NCBI GenBank assembly: GCA_035545895.1
Contig: DASZXJ010000011.1
Location: 1 to 64,000 of the forward strand
Origin: DASZXJ01 sp035545895
Lineage (GTDB): Bacteria; Planctomycetota; Phycisphaerae; Tepidisphaerales; Tepidisphaeraceae
Reading direction: 5' to 3'
DNA: 64,000 nucleotides
Positions 43,533 through 52,392 of the stretch are shown here, piece after piece. A model generated the notes under the pieces. The model ran no database searches and was not told where the DNA came from. It worked only from the letters and a program-made list of their open reading frames with translations. Each line of letters starts with the position of its first letter. Within the stretch, counting starts at the first letter, position 1. The position numbers were made by a program, and so were the translations under genes.

Positions 43533-44848
43533 TGCAATCGAACACTGCTGATTTGCGAAACAAACGCGTCACTGTCGCCGGCCTGGGCCGGTTTGGCGGC
43601 GGGATCGAGGTCAGCCGGTGGTTGGCTTTGCAAGGCGCGAAAGTTCTTGTAACAGACAAGGAATCCGCTGCGAAATTGGCGGACTCCGTCGAAAAGCTGC
43701 GTGGTTTGCCGATCTATTTTCGGCTGGGCGAGCACCGCACCAGCGATTTCACCGATTGCGACCTGGTCGTGACCTCTCCTGCTATTCCTCCGACGAACGA
43801 ATATCTGAAAGCCGCCGTCAGTGCTGGCGTTCCCGTCTCCACGGAGATTCGCCTTTTCATCGAGCGTTGCCCCGCGCGAATCATCGGTGTTACCGGAACC
43901 AAAGGGAAATCGACGACCAGCACTTTGCTCGGTCTGATGCTCAAAAAGCGATTCACCACATGGGTCGGCGGGAATATTGGCGGTTCACTGCTGGAAAAAC
44001 TTCCGGAATTTAAGCCATCCGATCTGGTCGTGCTTGAACTCAGCAGCTACATGCTCGAGCATTTGCGCCCGGCGAAGTGGTCGCCGCACGTGGCTGTCGT
44101 CACGATGATCACGCGCGACCATACCGAATGGCACGATGGCTTCGATAATTATGTTGACTCCAAGAAAAACATCGTGCGTTTCCAATCTCAGAATGATTTT
44201 TCGGTTTTGAACCAGCACGACCCAATGTCCACGGGTTTTGCCAAGGAAGCGGGCGGGCAGGTGGTGTTCTATGGAACGGAAAATTGCCCGCTGTTCAAGC
44301 TAAAACTCTGGGGGGATCACAATCAACTCAATGCCCAGGCTGCATTCACGGCCGCCAATTTGTTTGGTGTCTCATGGGAGGAAGCGCAAACAGCAATAGC
44401 TGATTTCGCGGGTTTACCGCATCGATTGCAACTGGTTCATGAAATAAATGGCGTGAAGTATTACAACGATTCGATTGCGACCATTCCTGAAGCCGCCATT
44501 GCGGCGCTGGGATCGTTTCCTGAAAAACACGTAATTCAGATCGTCGGTGGTTACGACAAGCATCTTCCGCTGAGTGAGATGTGCTCTGCTTTGGCTCGGC
44601 GCGCCAAAGCTGTCTTGTGCATTGGCGCCACCGGGCCTTCAATTGCAAATGCAGTCAAACTGGCGGGCGGTTCCAATCCCCCCGCCATTTACGAATGCGG
44701 CGATTTGGAGACCGCCGTCAAAAAAGCAAGGCATCTCGTCACGACCGGCGACATCGTGCTGCTCAGCACCGGCTGCGCGAGTTACGATCAATTCGCCAAT
44801 TTCGAATCGCGTGGCGATGCTTTCACCAGATTAGCGAAACAAGCTTAA
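43532..44848 (+). CDS. murD: UDP-N-acetylmuramoylalanine-D-glutamate ligase
   Basis: 438 residues. Cytoplasmic peptidoglycan-precursor ligase. Signatures: VTVAGLGRFGGGIEVSRWLA, GVTGTKGKSTTSTLLG (ATP), GGNIGGSLLE, LELSSYMLEHL, HNQLNAQAAF, YYNDSIATIPEAAIAAL and GGYDKHLPL. Its start overlaps the toxin stop, so translation of murD is probably coupled to the toxin gene. Presence of MurD indicates a peptidoglycan wall. Confidence 0.96.
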   Translation: MQSNTADLRNKRVTVAGLGRFGGGIEVSRWLALQGAKVLVTDKESAAKLADSVEKLRGLPIYFRLGEHRTSDFTDCDLVVTSPAIPPTNEYLKAAVSAGVPVSTEIRLFIERCPARIIGVTGTKGKSTTSTLLGLMLKKRFTTWVGGNIGGSLLEKLPEFKPSDLVVLELSSYMLEHLRPAKWSPHVAVVTMITRDHTEWHDGFDNYVDSKKNIVRFQSQNDFSVLNQHDPMSTGFAKEAGGQVVFYGTENCPLFKLKLWGDHNQLNAQAAFTAANLFGVSWEEAQTAIADFAGLPHRLQLVHEINGVKYYNDSIATIPEAAIAALGSFPEKHVIQIVGGYDKHLPLSEMCSALARRAKAVLCIGATGPSIANAVKLAGGSNPPAIYECGDLETAVKKARHLVTTGDIVLLSTGCASYDQFANFESRGDAFTRLAKQA

Positions 44849-44939
44849 TTGTGCGCACAAAGATGCGGCTCTTTAGGGCCGCGGGCTCTTTCTTATTCGG
44901 CGGGTGCAATCGATCCCGGCCCTGAAGGCGGGGCTTGGG

Positions 44940-46982
44940 TTATTGACTGATTTTTTTAAGAAACTCTGCCTCCGTCAGAACCGGCACGCCAAGTTCCTTT
45001 GCCTTATCGAGTTTGCTCCCCGCACTCTCGCCGGCGACCACGAAGCTTGTCTTCTTGCTCACACTGCCGGAGGCTTTGCCACCCATCTTGACGATCAGTT
45101 CTTCAATCTGTTGCCGATCATATTTTTCCAACGTGCCCGTTACCACCACGGTTTGACCGGCCAGCAATAAATTATTGCTTTTCTTCGTCACATCGATTTT
45201 TGGATCGATGCTCGCGGCCTTAAGCGATTTGACGACGGCTTTACCCGATGGGCTGCTGAAGAAATCGTGAACAGACTGGGCAATCACTTCGCCAATCTCA
45301 TTGACCTCCGCGAGTTGTTCAGTGGTGGCAGCTCCGATGGCGTCGAGCGAGCCGAAATGATTTGCCACCACATGGGCCACGCGATTGCCGACGTGCCGGA
45401 TGCCCAGACCCGCCAACAGCCGTTCCAGCCCCAACGCTCGCGTCGCCTCGATATTTTTGATGATCTTGGCGGCGTTCTTCTCGCCTACCCTGCGGATTAC
45501 CGATTTGCCGTTTTGTTCGCCTTCACTGGTCAAATTCGCGATTTGGGCTTCGGTCAGTTGATATAGATCGGCGAACCCTTTGAGCAGGCCGGCTGCGATC
45601 AGTTGATCGACGATCTGCTCGCCGAGACCCTCCACATACATTTGTCCGCGTCCGATGAAGGAGAGGATCCGCTCGCGCAGCTGCGCCGGGCAGGCCGGAT
45701 TGACGCAACGGATATACGGCCCGTCCACCTCCTTCTCGACTTTTTCGCCGCAACTCGGGCACTTTTGGGGAGAGACCACTTTCTCCGCATGCTTGGGACG
45801 CTTCTCGATGATGACCTGCACGACCTGCGGAATGATCTCGCCCGCTTTTTCGATAACGACGGTATCACCGAAGTGAAGATCGAGCTTGTTGATTTGATCG
45901 ATATTGTGGAGCGAGGCATTGGAGACGGTGGTGCCGGCCACGAAGACTGGCTTGAGGCGCGCCACGGGCGTCAGCGTACCAATTTTTCCGACCTGCCATT
46001 CAACATCTTTCAAAATCGTCTGCACCTGCTCGGCTGGATATTTGAACGCAATCACCCATCGCGGGGCTTTGCTCGTGACGCCCAGTTTTGCACGTTGGGC
46101 GAGCGAATCGAGTTTCACGACCATGCCGTCCGTCTGATACGCCAATGTGCCGCGAATTTTGGCGAAGAATTCAATCTTTTTGATGACCGCTTCGATATCA
46201 GGACAACGTTCAAAGTCCTGTGGCAACGGAAATCCCAGTTCTCTCAGCCTGTGCATGTAATCCCAATAGCTGTCATCCGGCTCGGGATGAACTTGACCAA
46301 GCCCATGCGCGACGAATCGAAGTTTTCGCGCGGCAGCGATCTTTGGATCAAGTTGTTTGAGCGTGCCTGCCGTGAAATTGCGTGGATTGGCGAAGGTTTC
46401 TTCGCCGGCTTCCTGGCGTTGCTGGTTGATGGCCTGGAACACTGCGTTTTCCATGTAAATTTCGCCGCGCACCTCCAGAATATCAGGGAGGTTTTTCCCC
46501 GTGTGCAGCTTCAACGGCACCGAACGGATGGTTTTGACATTGGCGGTGACATCGTCCCCTTTTTGCCCGTCACCTCGGGTGGCGGCGACAATGAGGCGGG
46601 AATCTTCATATCGCAGACTGACCGCAACGCCATCAATTTTGGGTTCCACGACATATTTGTATTTCTCACCGGCCAGTCCCCTTTTCACTCGCTCATCGAA
46701 GGCGCGTATTTCTTCCTCGTTGTAGGTATTGTCGATGCTCATCATCCGTACGGCGTGTTCGACGGAGCGGAAGCCATCGATCGGTTCGCCGCCGATGCGC
46801 TGGGTTGGAGAATCGGGTGTGACCAGGTCCGGGTGCTGTTTTTCAAGCGCTTCCAGTTCCTTCATCAGCCTGTCATATTCAAGATCGGTGATCTGAGGTT
46901 TGGCCAGAACGTGATAGAGATAATTATGATGATTCAGCTCGTCGCGGAGCTGCTGGATGCGCTGCTTTGCGGATTCAGCCAT
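44940..46982 (-). CDS. ligA: NAD-dependent DNA ligase
   Basis: 680 residues, full length. Joins nicks using NAD. Ia domain at the N-terminus (RIQQLRDELNHHNYLYHV), nucleotide-binding KxDG as PKIDGVAVSL (adenylated Lys), ATRGDGQKGDDVT, zinc finger CPSCGEKV ... CVNPACPAQ, HhH region (GLGIRHVGNRVA), and C-terminal BRCT (GKASGSVSKKTSFVVAG). Intact. Confidence 0.97.
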   Translation of the reverse strand: MAESAKQRIQQLRDELNHHNYLYHVLAKPQITDLEYDRLMKELEALEKQHPDLVTPDSPTQRIGGEPIDGFRSVEHAVRMMSIDNTYNEEEIRAFDERVKRGLAGEKYKYVVEPKIDGVAVSLRYEDSRLIVAATRGDGQKGDDVTANVKTIRSVPLKLHTGKNLPDILEVRGEIYMENAVFQAINQQRQEAGEETFANPRNFTAGTLKQLDPKIAAARKLRFVAHGLGQVHPEPDDSYWDYMHRLRELGFPLPQDFERCPDIEAVIKKIEFFAKIRGTLAYQTDGMVVKLDSLAQRAKLGVTSKAPRWVIAFKYPAEQVQTILKDVEWQVGKIGTLTPVARLKPVFVAGTTVSNASLHNIDQINKLDLHFGDTVVIEKAGEIIPQVVQVIIEKRPKHAEKVVSPQKCPSCGEKVEKEVDGPYIRCVNPACPAQLRERILSFIGRGQMYVEGLGEQIVDQLIAAGLLKGFADLYQLTEAQIANLTSEGEQNGKSVIRRVGEKNAAKIIKNIEATRALGLERLLAGLGIRHVGNRVAHVVANHFGSLDAIGAATTEQLAEVNEIGEVIAQSVHDFFSSPSGKAVVKSLKAASIDPKIDVTKKSNNLLLAGQTVVVTGTLEKYDRQQIEELIVKMGGKASGSVSKKTSFVVAGESAGSKLDKAKELGVPVLTEAEFLKKISQ

Positions 46983-46992
46983 AAAGTGAATT

Positions 46993-47637
46993 TTAATCTT
47001 TCAGGACGCCAAAACGAACAAGATGACTTCGAACCTGCCGGATTGGCTGATGATCGCGGGCAATGATCTCAGCCTGCCACTCGCGGCGGCGGGCGGCTTC
47101 CACGTTTTCAAGAATATCGTCAAAAAAGACGATCTGCGAGCCGGGAATGCCAGTGACCCGTTCCACATGTTCGTAAGCGCCTGGATCGGGTTTTCTATGA
47201 CCAATGAGGTGGCTGCCGAAACGATAGTCCAACTTCTCGATCGGCACCGCCGCCTTACCGCCGGCGCTGACATCCCGCCAATGAATCGGATTGACGTTGG
47301 ACAGGCAGGCGGTTTTGTAGCCGGCTGATCGCACCTCTTCGATCAACTCCGCCGCGCCCGCATAGACATCGATCACATACGCTTTCCAGATGGCATCGAC
47401 GTGAGCCGCGTCGACGTTGAAATGCTTGGCCAATTCGCGACACATTGGTTCGTGATCGAGCCTGCCCACTTCGTGGGCGAATACCGATTCATTCACCCGC
47501 GACTTCACGGAAATGTCCAGCGGATGGCTCAGGCGCACCGGCACCTTTGCAACTTCAGATGCGTGAGCCCAGGAGTCGCAAATCCGGACCAGCACCCGGC
47601 CAAGGTCAAAGCAAACTAACTTAACTGACGAAGACAT
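46993..47637 (-). CDS. HAD-family hydrolase
   Basis: 214 residues. Motif I FDLGRVLVR, in which the second Asp of DxD is replaced by Gly (D-L-G), motif II CLSNVNP, motif III HRKPDPGAYEHV, motif IV VFFDDILENVEAA. Four-helix cap of the HAD-IA (YihX-like) type. DLGRVL without the second acid occurs in the YihX branch of alpha-D-glucose-1-phosphate phosphatases. Substrate unknown. Confidence 0.8.
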   Translation of the reverse strand: MSSSVKLVCFDLGRVLVRICDSWAHASEVAKVPVRLSHPLDISVKSRVNESVFAHEVGRLDHEPMCRELAKHFNVDAAHVDAIWKAYVIDVYAGAAELIEEVRSAGYKTACLSNVNPIHWRDVSAGGKAAVPIEKLDYRFGSHLIGHRKPDPGAYEHVERVTGIPGSQIVFFDDILENVEAARRREWQAEIIARDHQPIRQVRSHLVRFGVLKD

Positions 47638-47640
47638 ATC

Positions 47641-47710
47641 TTGGATTTTGAATTTTGGACTTTGGATTTGGAATAAAGATCCAAAATCCGCAATCCAAAA
47701 TCTAAAATTA
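47641..47710. repeat. A/T-rich inverted repeat between HAD gene and ndk
   Basis: TTGGATTTTGAATTTTGGAC on the left and ATCCAAAATCCGCAATCCAA on the right are imperfect inverted copies of a TTGGATTTT unit. A small hairpin or dispersed repeat. Confidence 0.6.
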
Positions 47711-47712
47711 AA

Positions 47713-48183
47713 TCACTCCGGCGAACCCTTGCTTAGATCATATACCCAGCCCTGTACAGCGGGCGCCCAGTCAACCAATTCTTCGGGCTTGAAAAAAAGC
47801 TTCAGTTCGCGGGCAGCACTTTCGGGTGCGTCCGATCCATGGATCAGGTTAAATGAATTGCTTACGCCGAAGTCCCCGCGGATGGTGCCCGGCTCGGCCT
47901 GGCTGCCGAATGTCTTGCCCATCATTTTGCGGCAAATGTTGATCGCATCTTTACCTTGCAGCGCGACCACCAGGACAGGCGAACTGGTCATAAACTTCAC
48001 CAGACCGGGATAAAACGGCTTGCCTTTGTGCGGTTCGTAATGGGTCTCGGCCAGTTGGGCAGGAATCTTAATGAACTTCATGCCTGCAATTTGCAGGCCC
48101 TTCTGCTCGAAGCGGCTGATGATTTGACCACAAATACCCCGCTGAACGGCGTCGGGCTTGAGAATAATAAGCGTGCGTTCCAT
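47713..48183 (-). CDS. ndk: Nucleoside diphosphate kinase
   Basis: 156 residues. Balances NTP and dNTP pools. Hallmarks: MERTLIILKPDAVQRG, HYEPHKGKPFY, ALQGKDAINICRKMMGKT, GTIRGDFG and the catalytic histidine in SFNLIHGSD (N-x-x-H-x-S). Intact, standard length. Confidence 0.96.
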   Translation of the reverse strand: MERTLIILKPDAVQRGICGQIISRFEQKGLQIAGMKFIKIPAQLAETHYEPHKGKPFYPGLVKFMTSSPVLVVALQGKDAINICRKMMGKTFGSQAEPGTIRGDFGVSNSFNLIHGSDAPESAARELKLFFKPEELVDWAPAVQGWVYDLSKGSPE

Positions 48184-48352
48184 AGATGCTTCTTCCTTTG
48201 CCTTTATCGTACAGGACGAATCAGCCTCGTTCCAGCCTTACGATGTGGGCCGAATGATCAACGGGAACTTGTCGGATGCGTACCAACGATTTTGATCTTC
48301 AAAGCAAAAGCGGACATCACATTACAAGTCACAACTCTCCACAAACGAAAAA

Positions 48353-48375
48353 AGCCCACGGCTAAGCCGTGGGCT
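48353..48375 (-). terminator. Rho-independent terminator of the YSC84-like gene
   Basis: GCCCACGGC-TTA-GCCGTGGGC read on the minus strand, with a following T-run (complement of AAAAAA at 48348-48353), 26 bases beyond the stop of the gene at 48402. A near copy of this hairpin occurs at 61925 on the other strand. Confidence 0.8.
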
Positions 48376-48401
48376 TGGGCGTGATTCATGGAACCCAACA
48401 A

Positions 48402-48947
48402 TTATTTGGGAACAAACGTAAACTGCTGACCGCCGATGGAGGCTTCCACCATCGCGCCGCCAATTGGTTTGACGAAGCAGGCCACGCCGTCGGTGTATTT
48501 TGCGGAGGCCGCAGCACCGGTCTTGAGAATCACTGCTGACAGATTCGCGGAAATCGCCAGTTTGCCGCTGGTGAAACGGTCAAGGTCCCGCTTGCTTTCA
48601 AAGGCAAGCAATTCCATGAACGCCTGGCCGCCCACTTGCAGGCCAACCGTCGCTTGCGAAATGTCGGCATATCCGATGAACATTCCCTGTTCATATACGA
48701 TTCCACGGCCGTACGACCCGCCTACGATGTACGCGCCTTTACCGACATGCGGGAAAATGACGTAGCCATAGGAATGTGAAAGAAAAGCATCCAGGCTGGA
48801 ATCGTCGGCCTTCATCTGTTTGATGGCATCGACAGCATCCATCTGGAGATCTTCGCGCTTGGCTTCGCTCTTCGGCGCAGTCGAGCAACCCGAGAAAGCC
48901 AGCAATAACCCCAATGCCACAATCGAAAGAACTTTGAGCTTTAGCAT
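48402..48947 (-). CDS. YSC84-like lipoprotein, copy 1
   Basis: Start at ATG 48947 (MLKLKVLSIVALG), not the longer frame to 48989. 181 residues. Lipobox FSGC (residue 21), then the YSC84/DUF1541-type lipid-binding domain: YGYVIFPHVGKGAYIVGGSYGRG, FIGYADISQATVGLQVGGQ, KLAISANLSAVILKTGAA, PIGGAMVEASIGGQQF. Function of the exported bacterial forms is not known; the family binds lipids or actin in eukaryotes. Paralogue at 49051. Confidence 0.88.
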   Translation of the reverse strand: MLKLKVLSIVALGLLLAFSGCSTAPKSEAKREDLQMDAVDAIKQMKADDSSLDAFLSHSYGYVIFPHVGKGAYIVGGSYGRGIVYEQGMFIGYADISQATVGLQVGGQAFMELLAFESKRDLDRFTSGKLAISANLSAVILKTGAAASAKYTDGVACFVKPIGGAMVEASIGGQQFTFVPK

Positions 48948-49050
48948 ATCCGTTCTCCTTTGCTTAAAAGCTTGCCAAACACTAGGCACAAAATCTCAGA
49001 CCGGCCATACGTGAATCCCTGAAATACGCGATGCGGAAGACTATGGCACA

Positions 49051-49593
49051 CTATTTCGGATCAAATGTGAACTGTTGGCCGCCAATGGAGGCTTCGAGCA
49101 TTGCTCCGCCGATTGGTTCGACGAAGACGGCGACACCATTGGTATAGCGGGCGGAGTCAGCAGCGCCGGTTTTCAAAATGACGGCTGACACGTTGGCAGC
49201 CAGCGACAGTTTGCCTGCGGTAAAGCGATTCAAATCCGTGCGGGTTTCAAAGACAACCAACTCTGCAAACGACTGGCCGCCCGCCTGAAGACCGACGGTC
49301 GCCTGCGAGATATCGCTGTAGCCGATGAATTGCCCCTTTTCGTAAACCACGCCGCGGCCATATGCACCGCCGACGATCAATCCCCCCTTGCCCGCCGAGG
49401 GGAAGATGGCATACCCATAGGCGCCATTCACAAACCGCGCCATTCCCGCGTCAGCCGCCTCCATCTGCCGCAGCGAAGAATTTGACTCCTCAACCAACGC
49501 CTGCCGCTCCGAGGAACTCGATGGCGCGGTCGAGCACCCCGCCAGCGCAATGATTACCATCAGACCAACGGCACATCCAATTGCCTTGCCCAT
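49051..49593 (-). CDS. YSC84-like lipoprotein, copy 2
   Basis: 180 residues, paralogue of the gene at 48402 with the same order of motifs (YGYAIFPSAGKGGLIVGGAYG, IGYSDISQATVGLQAGGQ, IGGAMLEASIGGQQF) and lipobox LAGC (residue 20). Same strand, about 100 bases apart, so a likely tandem duplication. Lies between the first copy and cysH. Confidence 0.88.
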   Translation of the reverse strand: MGKAIGCAVGLMVIIALAGCSTAPSSSSERQALVEESNSSLRQMEAADAGMARFVNGAYGYAIFPSAGKGGLIVGGAYGRGVVYEKGQFIGYSDISQATVGLQAGGQSFAELVVFETRTDLNRFTAGKLSLAANVSAVILKTGAADSARYTNGVAVFVEPIGGAMLEASIGGQQFTFDPK

Positions 49594-49622
49594 GCGATCT
49601 CCATTTCACTGATTGTCCGAGC

Positions 49623-50372
49623 TTACAGATTTGCAGAGTCCAACGAATTGTCAACGTTTATACCGCATTCGGTCTTGTCCGTCTCCGCCCACCTGCCCGA
49701 GCGCGGATCTTCACCGGGCAGAACATTGCGCGTGCAGCTTAACGGATTGCAACCGATGGACGGATATCCCTTCTCCACCAGCGGATGATACGGCAAATCG
49801 TATTTCTTCATGTACATGCCGACATCGCGACTGGTCCAGTTCAGAATTGGGGAAATCGCATAGCAGTTATACCTCGATTCCCAATTGATGAACTTGAAGT
49901 TTTTACGTTCGGGCGTCTGCTCCCGCCGCGTGCCGCGAAGCCAGGCTTTAGGTTTGAGTTGCTTGAACGCGCGTTCAAATGGCTCGTTCTTATTGACACC
50001 GCAGCATGCTTTGATGTCTTTTCGCCAGGTCGGATTGTCTTCCCCGGCCTGTCGAAGATAGGCGATCGGATCGTTTTTCGTGCGGTAAGTCCACACATTC
50101 AGATTGAACCGATGGCGCAGATTCTCCATGAATTCGTATGTCTCGGGGAAGAGGTAGCCCGTATCGACGAAGATGATGCGAATATCCGGCTTAACGGCCG
50201 TCGCCATATGCAACATGACTGCCGCCTGTTCGCCGAATGAGCTGGATACGACCAAATCGTTGCCAAATTGCGCAACGGCCCACTCTACAATCTTGCCGGG
50301 TTCCGATGCTTCGAGCATCGGATTAATGGCATCAAGGTCGGGTTTATTATCAATGGCCAACGTCATGTTCAA
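49623..50372 (-). CDS. cysH: Adenylyl/phosphoadenylyl sulfate reductase (CysH), CX4C variant
   Basis: 249 residues. Reduces APS or PAPS to sulfite with a thiol cysteine. PAPS-loop region SSSFGEQAAVMLH, IIFVDTGYLFPETYEF, RGTRREQTPERKNF, KYDLPYHPLVEKGYPSIGC and the catalytic C-terminal motif GRW ... KTECGI. The 4Fe-4S cysteines are CC (residues about 124-125) and a second pair spaced C-N-P-L-S-C instead of the usual CxxC. Its start abuts the stop of the PHP gene. Confidence 0.92.
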   Translation of the reverse strand: MNMTLAIDNKPDLDAINPMLEASEPGKIVEWAVAQFGNDLVVSSSFGEQAAVMLHMATAVKPDIRIIFVDTGYLFPETYEFMENLRHRFNLNVWTYRTKNDPIAYLRQAGEDNPTWRKDIKACCGVNKNEPFERAFKQLKPKAWLRGTRREQTPERKNFKFINWESRYNCYAISPILNWTSRDVGMYMKKYDLPYHPLVEKGYPSIGCNPLSCTRNVLPGEDPRSGRWAETDKTECGINVDNSLDSANL

Positions 50373-51242
50373 CTAGCCTGCATTCTTTGCTGCCTGAATT
50401 TCCTCTGCCAATCGATCGAAGAACTCGCGTGGGATTCGGCGCTTGGCGGCGACGCCGAGTTTGACGTCGGGCTTGTTCGAGCCGTGGAAGTCGCTTCCGC
50501 CGGTTTTGAGAAGGTCGTATCGGTCGGCCACTTCGTTGAGCAGCCTGACTTCAGCGTCATTGAAATCGCTGTGAATGACCTCAACCCCTGCCAAGCCGAG
50601 ATCGGCCAGCCTCTTAATTTCGTGTTCGATCTGAGCGAAATTCTGCCTTCGAAGCTGAGTCGGATGCGCCAGAACCGGCAAGCCGCCTGCACTGCGGATT
50701 CGCTCAATTGCATTCGAAGGCGAAAGACGTTCCTTATCGAAATATGCCGGCGCGCCCTGGCCGATGTATTTATTGAACGCCTCCTTGATTGTGCTCACAT
50801 ATCCCTTGCGATGCAGAATGGCGGCCAGTTGCGGGCGACCCAGCACGCTGCCTTTGGCTTCGTTCTCCCATTCCTGCATCGTGACCTTGACGCCCATCTC
50901 ATTGAGTTTGGCGACGATCCGCGGATTGCGATTGTCGCGGCCTGCGATCAATGTCTCGGTGAGAATTTTTAGCGAATCATTTTCCGGATCGACGCCGTAA
51001 CCCAGGATATGCATCGTCCCTGGATGCGGATATTCGGCCGATATTTCAATACCCGCGATAAAGTCGATACCCGCCTCTTTCGCTGCTGCCGCAGCTTCTG
51101 CGATGCCGGCCACCGTATCGTGATCGGTCAACGACATGCCGCTGAGCCCGCTCTCTTTGGCCAATGCCACCACCGCCGCCGGCGCAAGCGTGCCGTCGGA
51201 CGCGGTGGAATGGCAATGAAGATCGACAAATGGCGAAGGCAT
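50373..51242 (-). CDS. PHP-domain phosphatase (RNase AM/TrpH-like)
   Basis: 289 residues. PHP metal centre: VDLHCHSTASDGTL, LTDHDTVAG, GIEISAEY, HILGYGV, then LAHPTQL and TGGSDFHGSNKPD. RNase AM enzymes of this branch remove phosphate from 3',5'-pAp, the by-product of PAPS reduction, and degrade short RNAs. That fits its place directly before cysH. Substrate inferred from context. Confidence 0.88.
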   Translation of the reverse strand: MPSPFVDLHCHSTASDGTLAPAAVVALAKESGLSGMSLTDHDTVAGIAEAAAAAKEAGIDFIAGIEISAEYPHPGTMHILGYGVDPENDSLKILTETLIAGRDNRNPRIVAKLNEMGVKVTMQEWENEAKGSVLGRPQLAAILHRKGYVSTIKEAFNKYIGQGAPAYFDKERLSPSNAIERIRSAGGLPVLAHPTQLRRQNFAQIEHEIKRLADLGLAGVEVIHSDFNDAEVRLLNEVADRYDLLKTGGSDFHGSNKPDVKLGVAAKRRIPREFFDRLAEEIQAAKNAG

Positions 51243-51244
51243 TA

Positions 51245-51706
51245 TTATCCACGAATGAACATGAATTCACACGAATAATTCAACGCACCAAGTGACGCCA
51301 ATCTAATCGGCCTGCATCTCCAAAGTTGATCAACAGACCAACCCGATAACCAGTTGCCTTGAGATAATTCAGCAACTGAGCATCTTCTCTTCCCAAAAGC
51401 TCTTTCATTGCTTTCAATTCCACAAGCAACTGGCCATAACATAATAGGTCCACACAATATTGCTTCTGCAAAATCTGATCCTTGTACCGAACAATCAGAA
51501 CCTTTTGTGACTCAAAAGGTATGCCTTTTCGCTGAAGTTCGATTTCCATTGCTTCCTGATAAATCGGTTCCAAAAAAACCCGGCACCAAGCTCGTTAAAA
51601 ACTTCCATCGCCGCACCCACAACGGCATAGACTTCATCCCGCAACAACAAATCAGACCGAACAGAATCTCTTTTATTCGTGTCCATTCGTGTTTATTCGT
51701 GGATAA
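51245..51706. repeat. 34-bp inverted repeats enclosing a GxxExxY gene
   Basis: TTATCCACGAATGAACATGA at the left arm (51245-51278) and TTATTCGTGTCCATTCGTGT at the right arm (51673-51706) are inverted copies with about five mismatches over 34 bases. They enclose the frameshifted GxxExxY gene exactly, so the unit behaves as an inserted cassette. Confidence 0.75.
51280..51686 (-). pseudogene. GxxExxY protein, split by a frameshift in a T7 run
   Basis: An N-terminal frame from ATG 51686 (SDLLLRDEVYAVVGAAMEVFNELGAGF) and a C-terminal frame (EPIYQEAMEIELQRKGIPF ... VELKAMKELL ... LLINFGDAGRLDWRHLVR) meet at TTTTTTT near 51572-51578. Motif GFLEPIY, the GxxExxY signature, spans the shift; it is restored with five T's. 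Mutation or slippage cannot be told apart. GxxExxY proteins have an uncertain nuclease-like fold (ELKA). Confidence 0.8.
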
Positions 51707-51713
51707 ATATTTC

Positions 51714-52382
51714 TTACGCCTTCAGATAACCGCCTTTTTCGAGGTAGTCGAGAATTTGAGTCGCCGCCGCTTCGGCCGAGGTCGATTCGGTGTCGATAAC
51801 GATTTCCGCCTTCTCCGGCGCCTCATACGGATCGTCGATACCGGTGAAACCCTTGATCTCGCCCGCGCGGGCTTTCTTGTAGAGGCCTTTCGGATCACGT
51901 TTCTCGGCACCAACAAGCGACACGTTGACATACACCTCGATGAACTCGCCCGGCTTGCAATTGGCGCGAACAGCGTCCCGGTCCTTCTTGTATGGACTGA
52001 TAAAACTCGTGATCGCAATCGCACCCGAATCGGCAAAGAGTTTGGCAACTTCACCAATTCGGCGGATGTTTTCCATTCGATCGTCGGCTGAGAATCCAAC
52101 ACCAAACCGCTTGCCCGCATCGGCGCTGTAGCCGCATTTTTCGGTGAGATCTTTAGGGGCCTTGTTCAGACCGAATCGGATGTTGTCGCCATCCAGTCGA
52201 TACGCGTGCTTCCTTTTGTGAAGCAGCATTTGCTCGAGGATGCACGCGATGGTGCTTTTGCCCGACGCGCTCAGGCCTGTCATCCAGACGGTAACGCCCT
52301 TCTGGTTCAGCAATTGCTCGCGTTCCTGCCGCGAGACCGAGCCTTCGTGCCATGTAATGTTGTTTGACTTCTGTTCTGCCAT
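51714..52382 (-). CDS. cysC: Adenylyl-sulfate kinase
   Basis: Start ATG 52382 (MAEQKSNNITWHEG); upstream frame overlaps cysK. 222 residues. Phosphorylates APS to PAPS. P-loop GLSASGKST, RLDGDNIRFGLN, FSADDRMENIRRIGEVAKLF, TSFISPYKKDRD, FIEVYVN, KGFTGIDDPYEAPE. Sits eleven bases after the cysK stop. No ATP sulfurylase (cysND or sat) is present in the window, so substrate supply is encoded elsewhere. Confidence 0.95.
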   Translation of the reverse strand: MAEQKSNNITWHEGSVSRQEREQLLNQKGVTVWMTGLSASGKSTIACILEQMLLHKRKHAYRLDGDNIRFGLNKAPKDLTEKCGYSADAGKRFGVGFSADDRMENIRRIGEVAKLFADSGAIAITSFISPYKKDRDAVRANCKPGEFIEVYVNVSLVGAEKRDPKGLYKKARAGEIKGFTGIDDPYEAPEKAEIVIDTESTSAEAAATQILDYLEKGGYLKA

Positions 52383-52392
52383 TGGATTGCCA

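Noticed and set aside
45603..47066. 487-codon plus-strand ORF
   Set aside because: Antisense to ligA, which has all its motifs.
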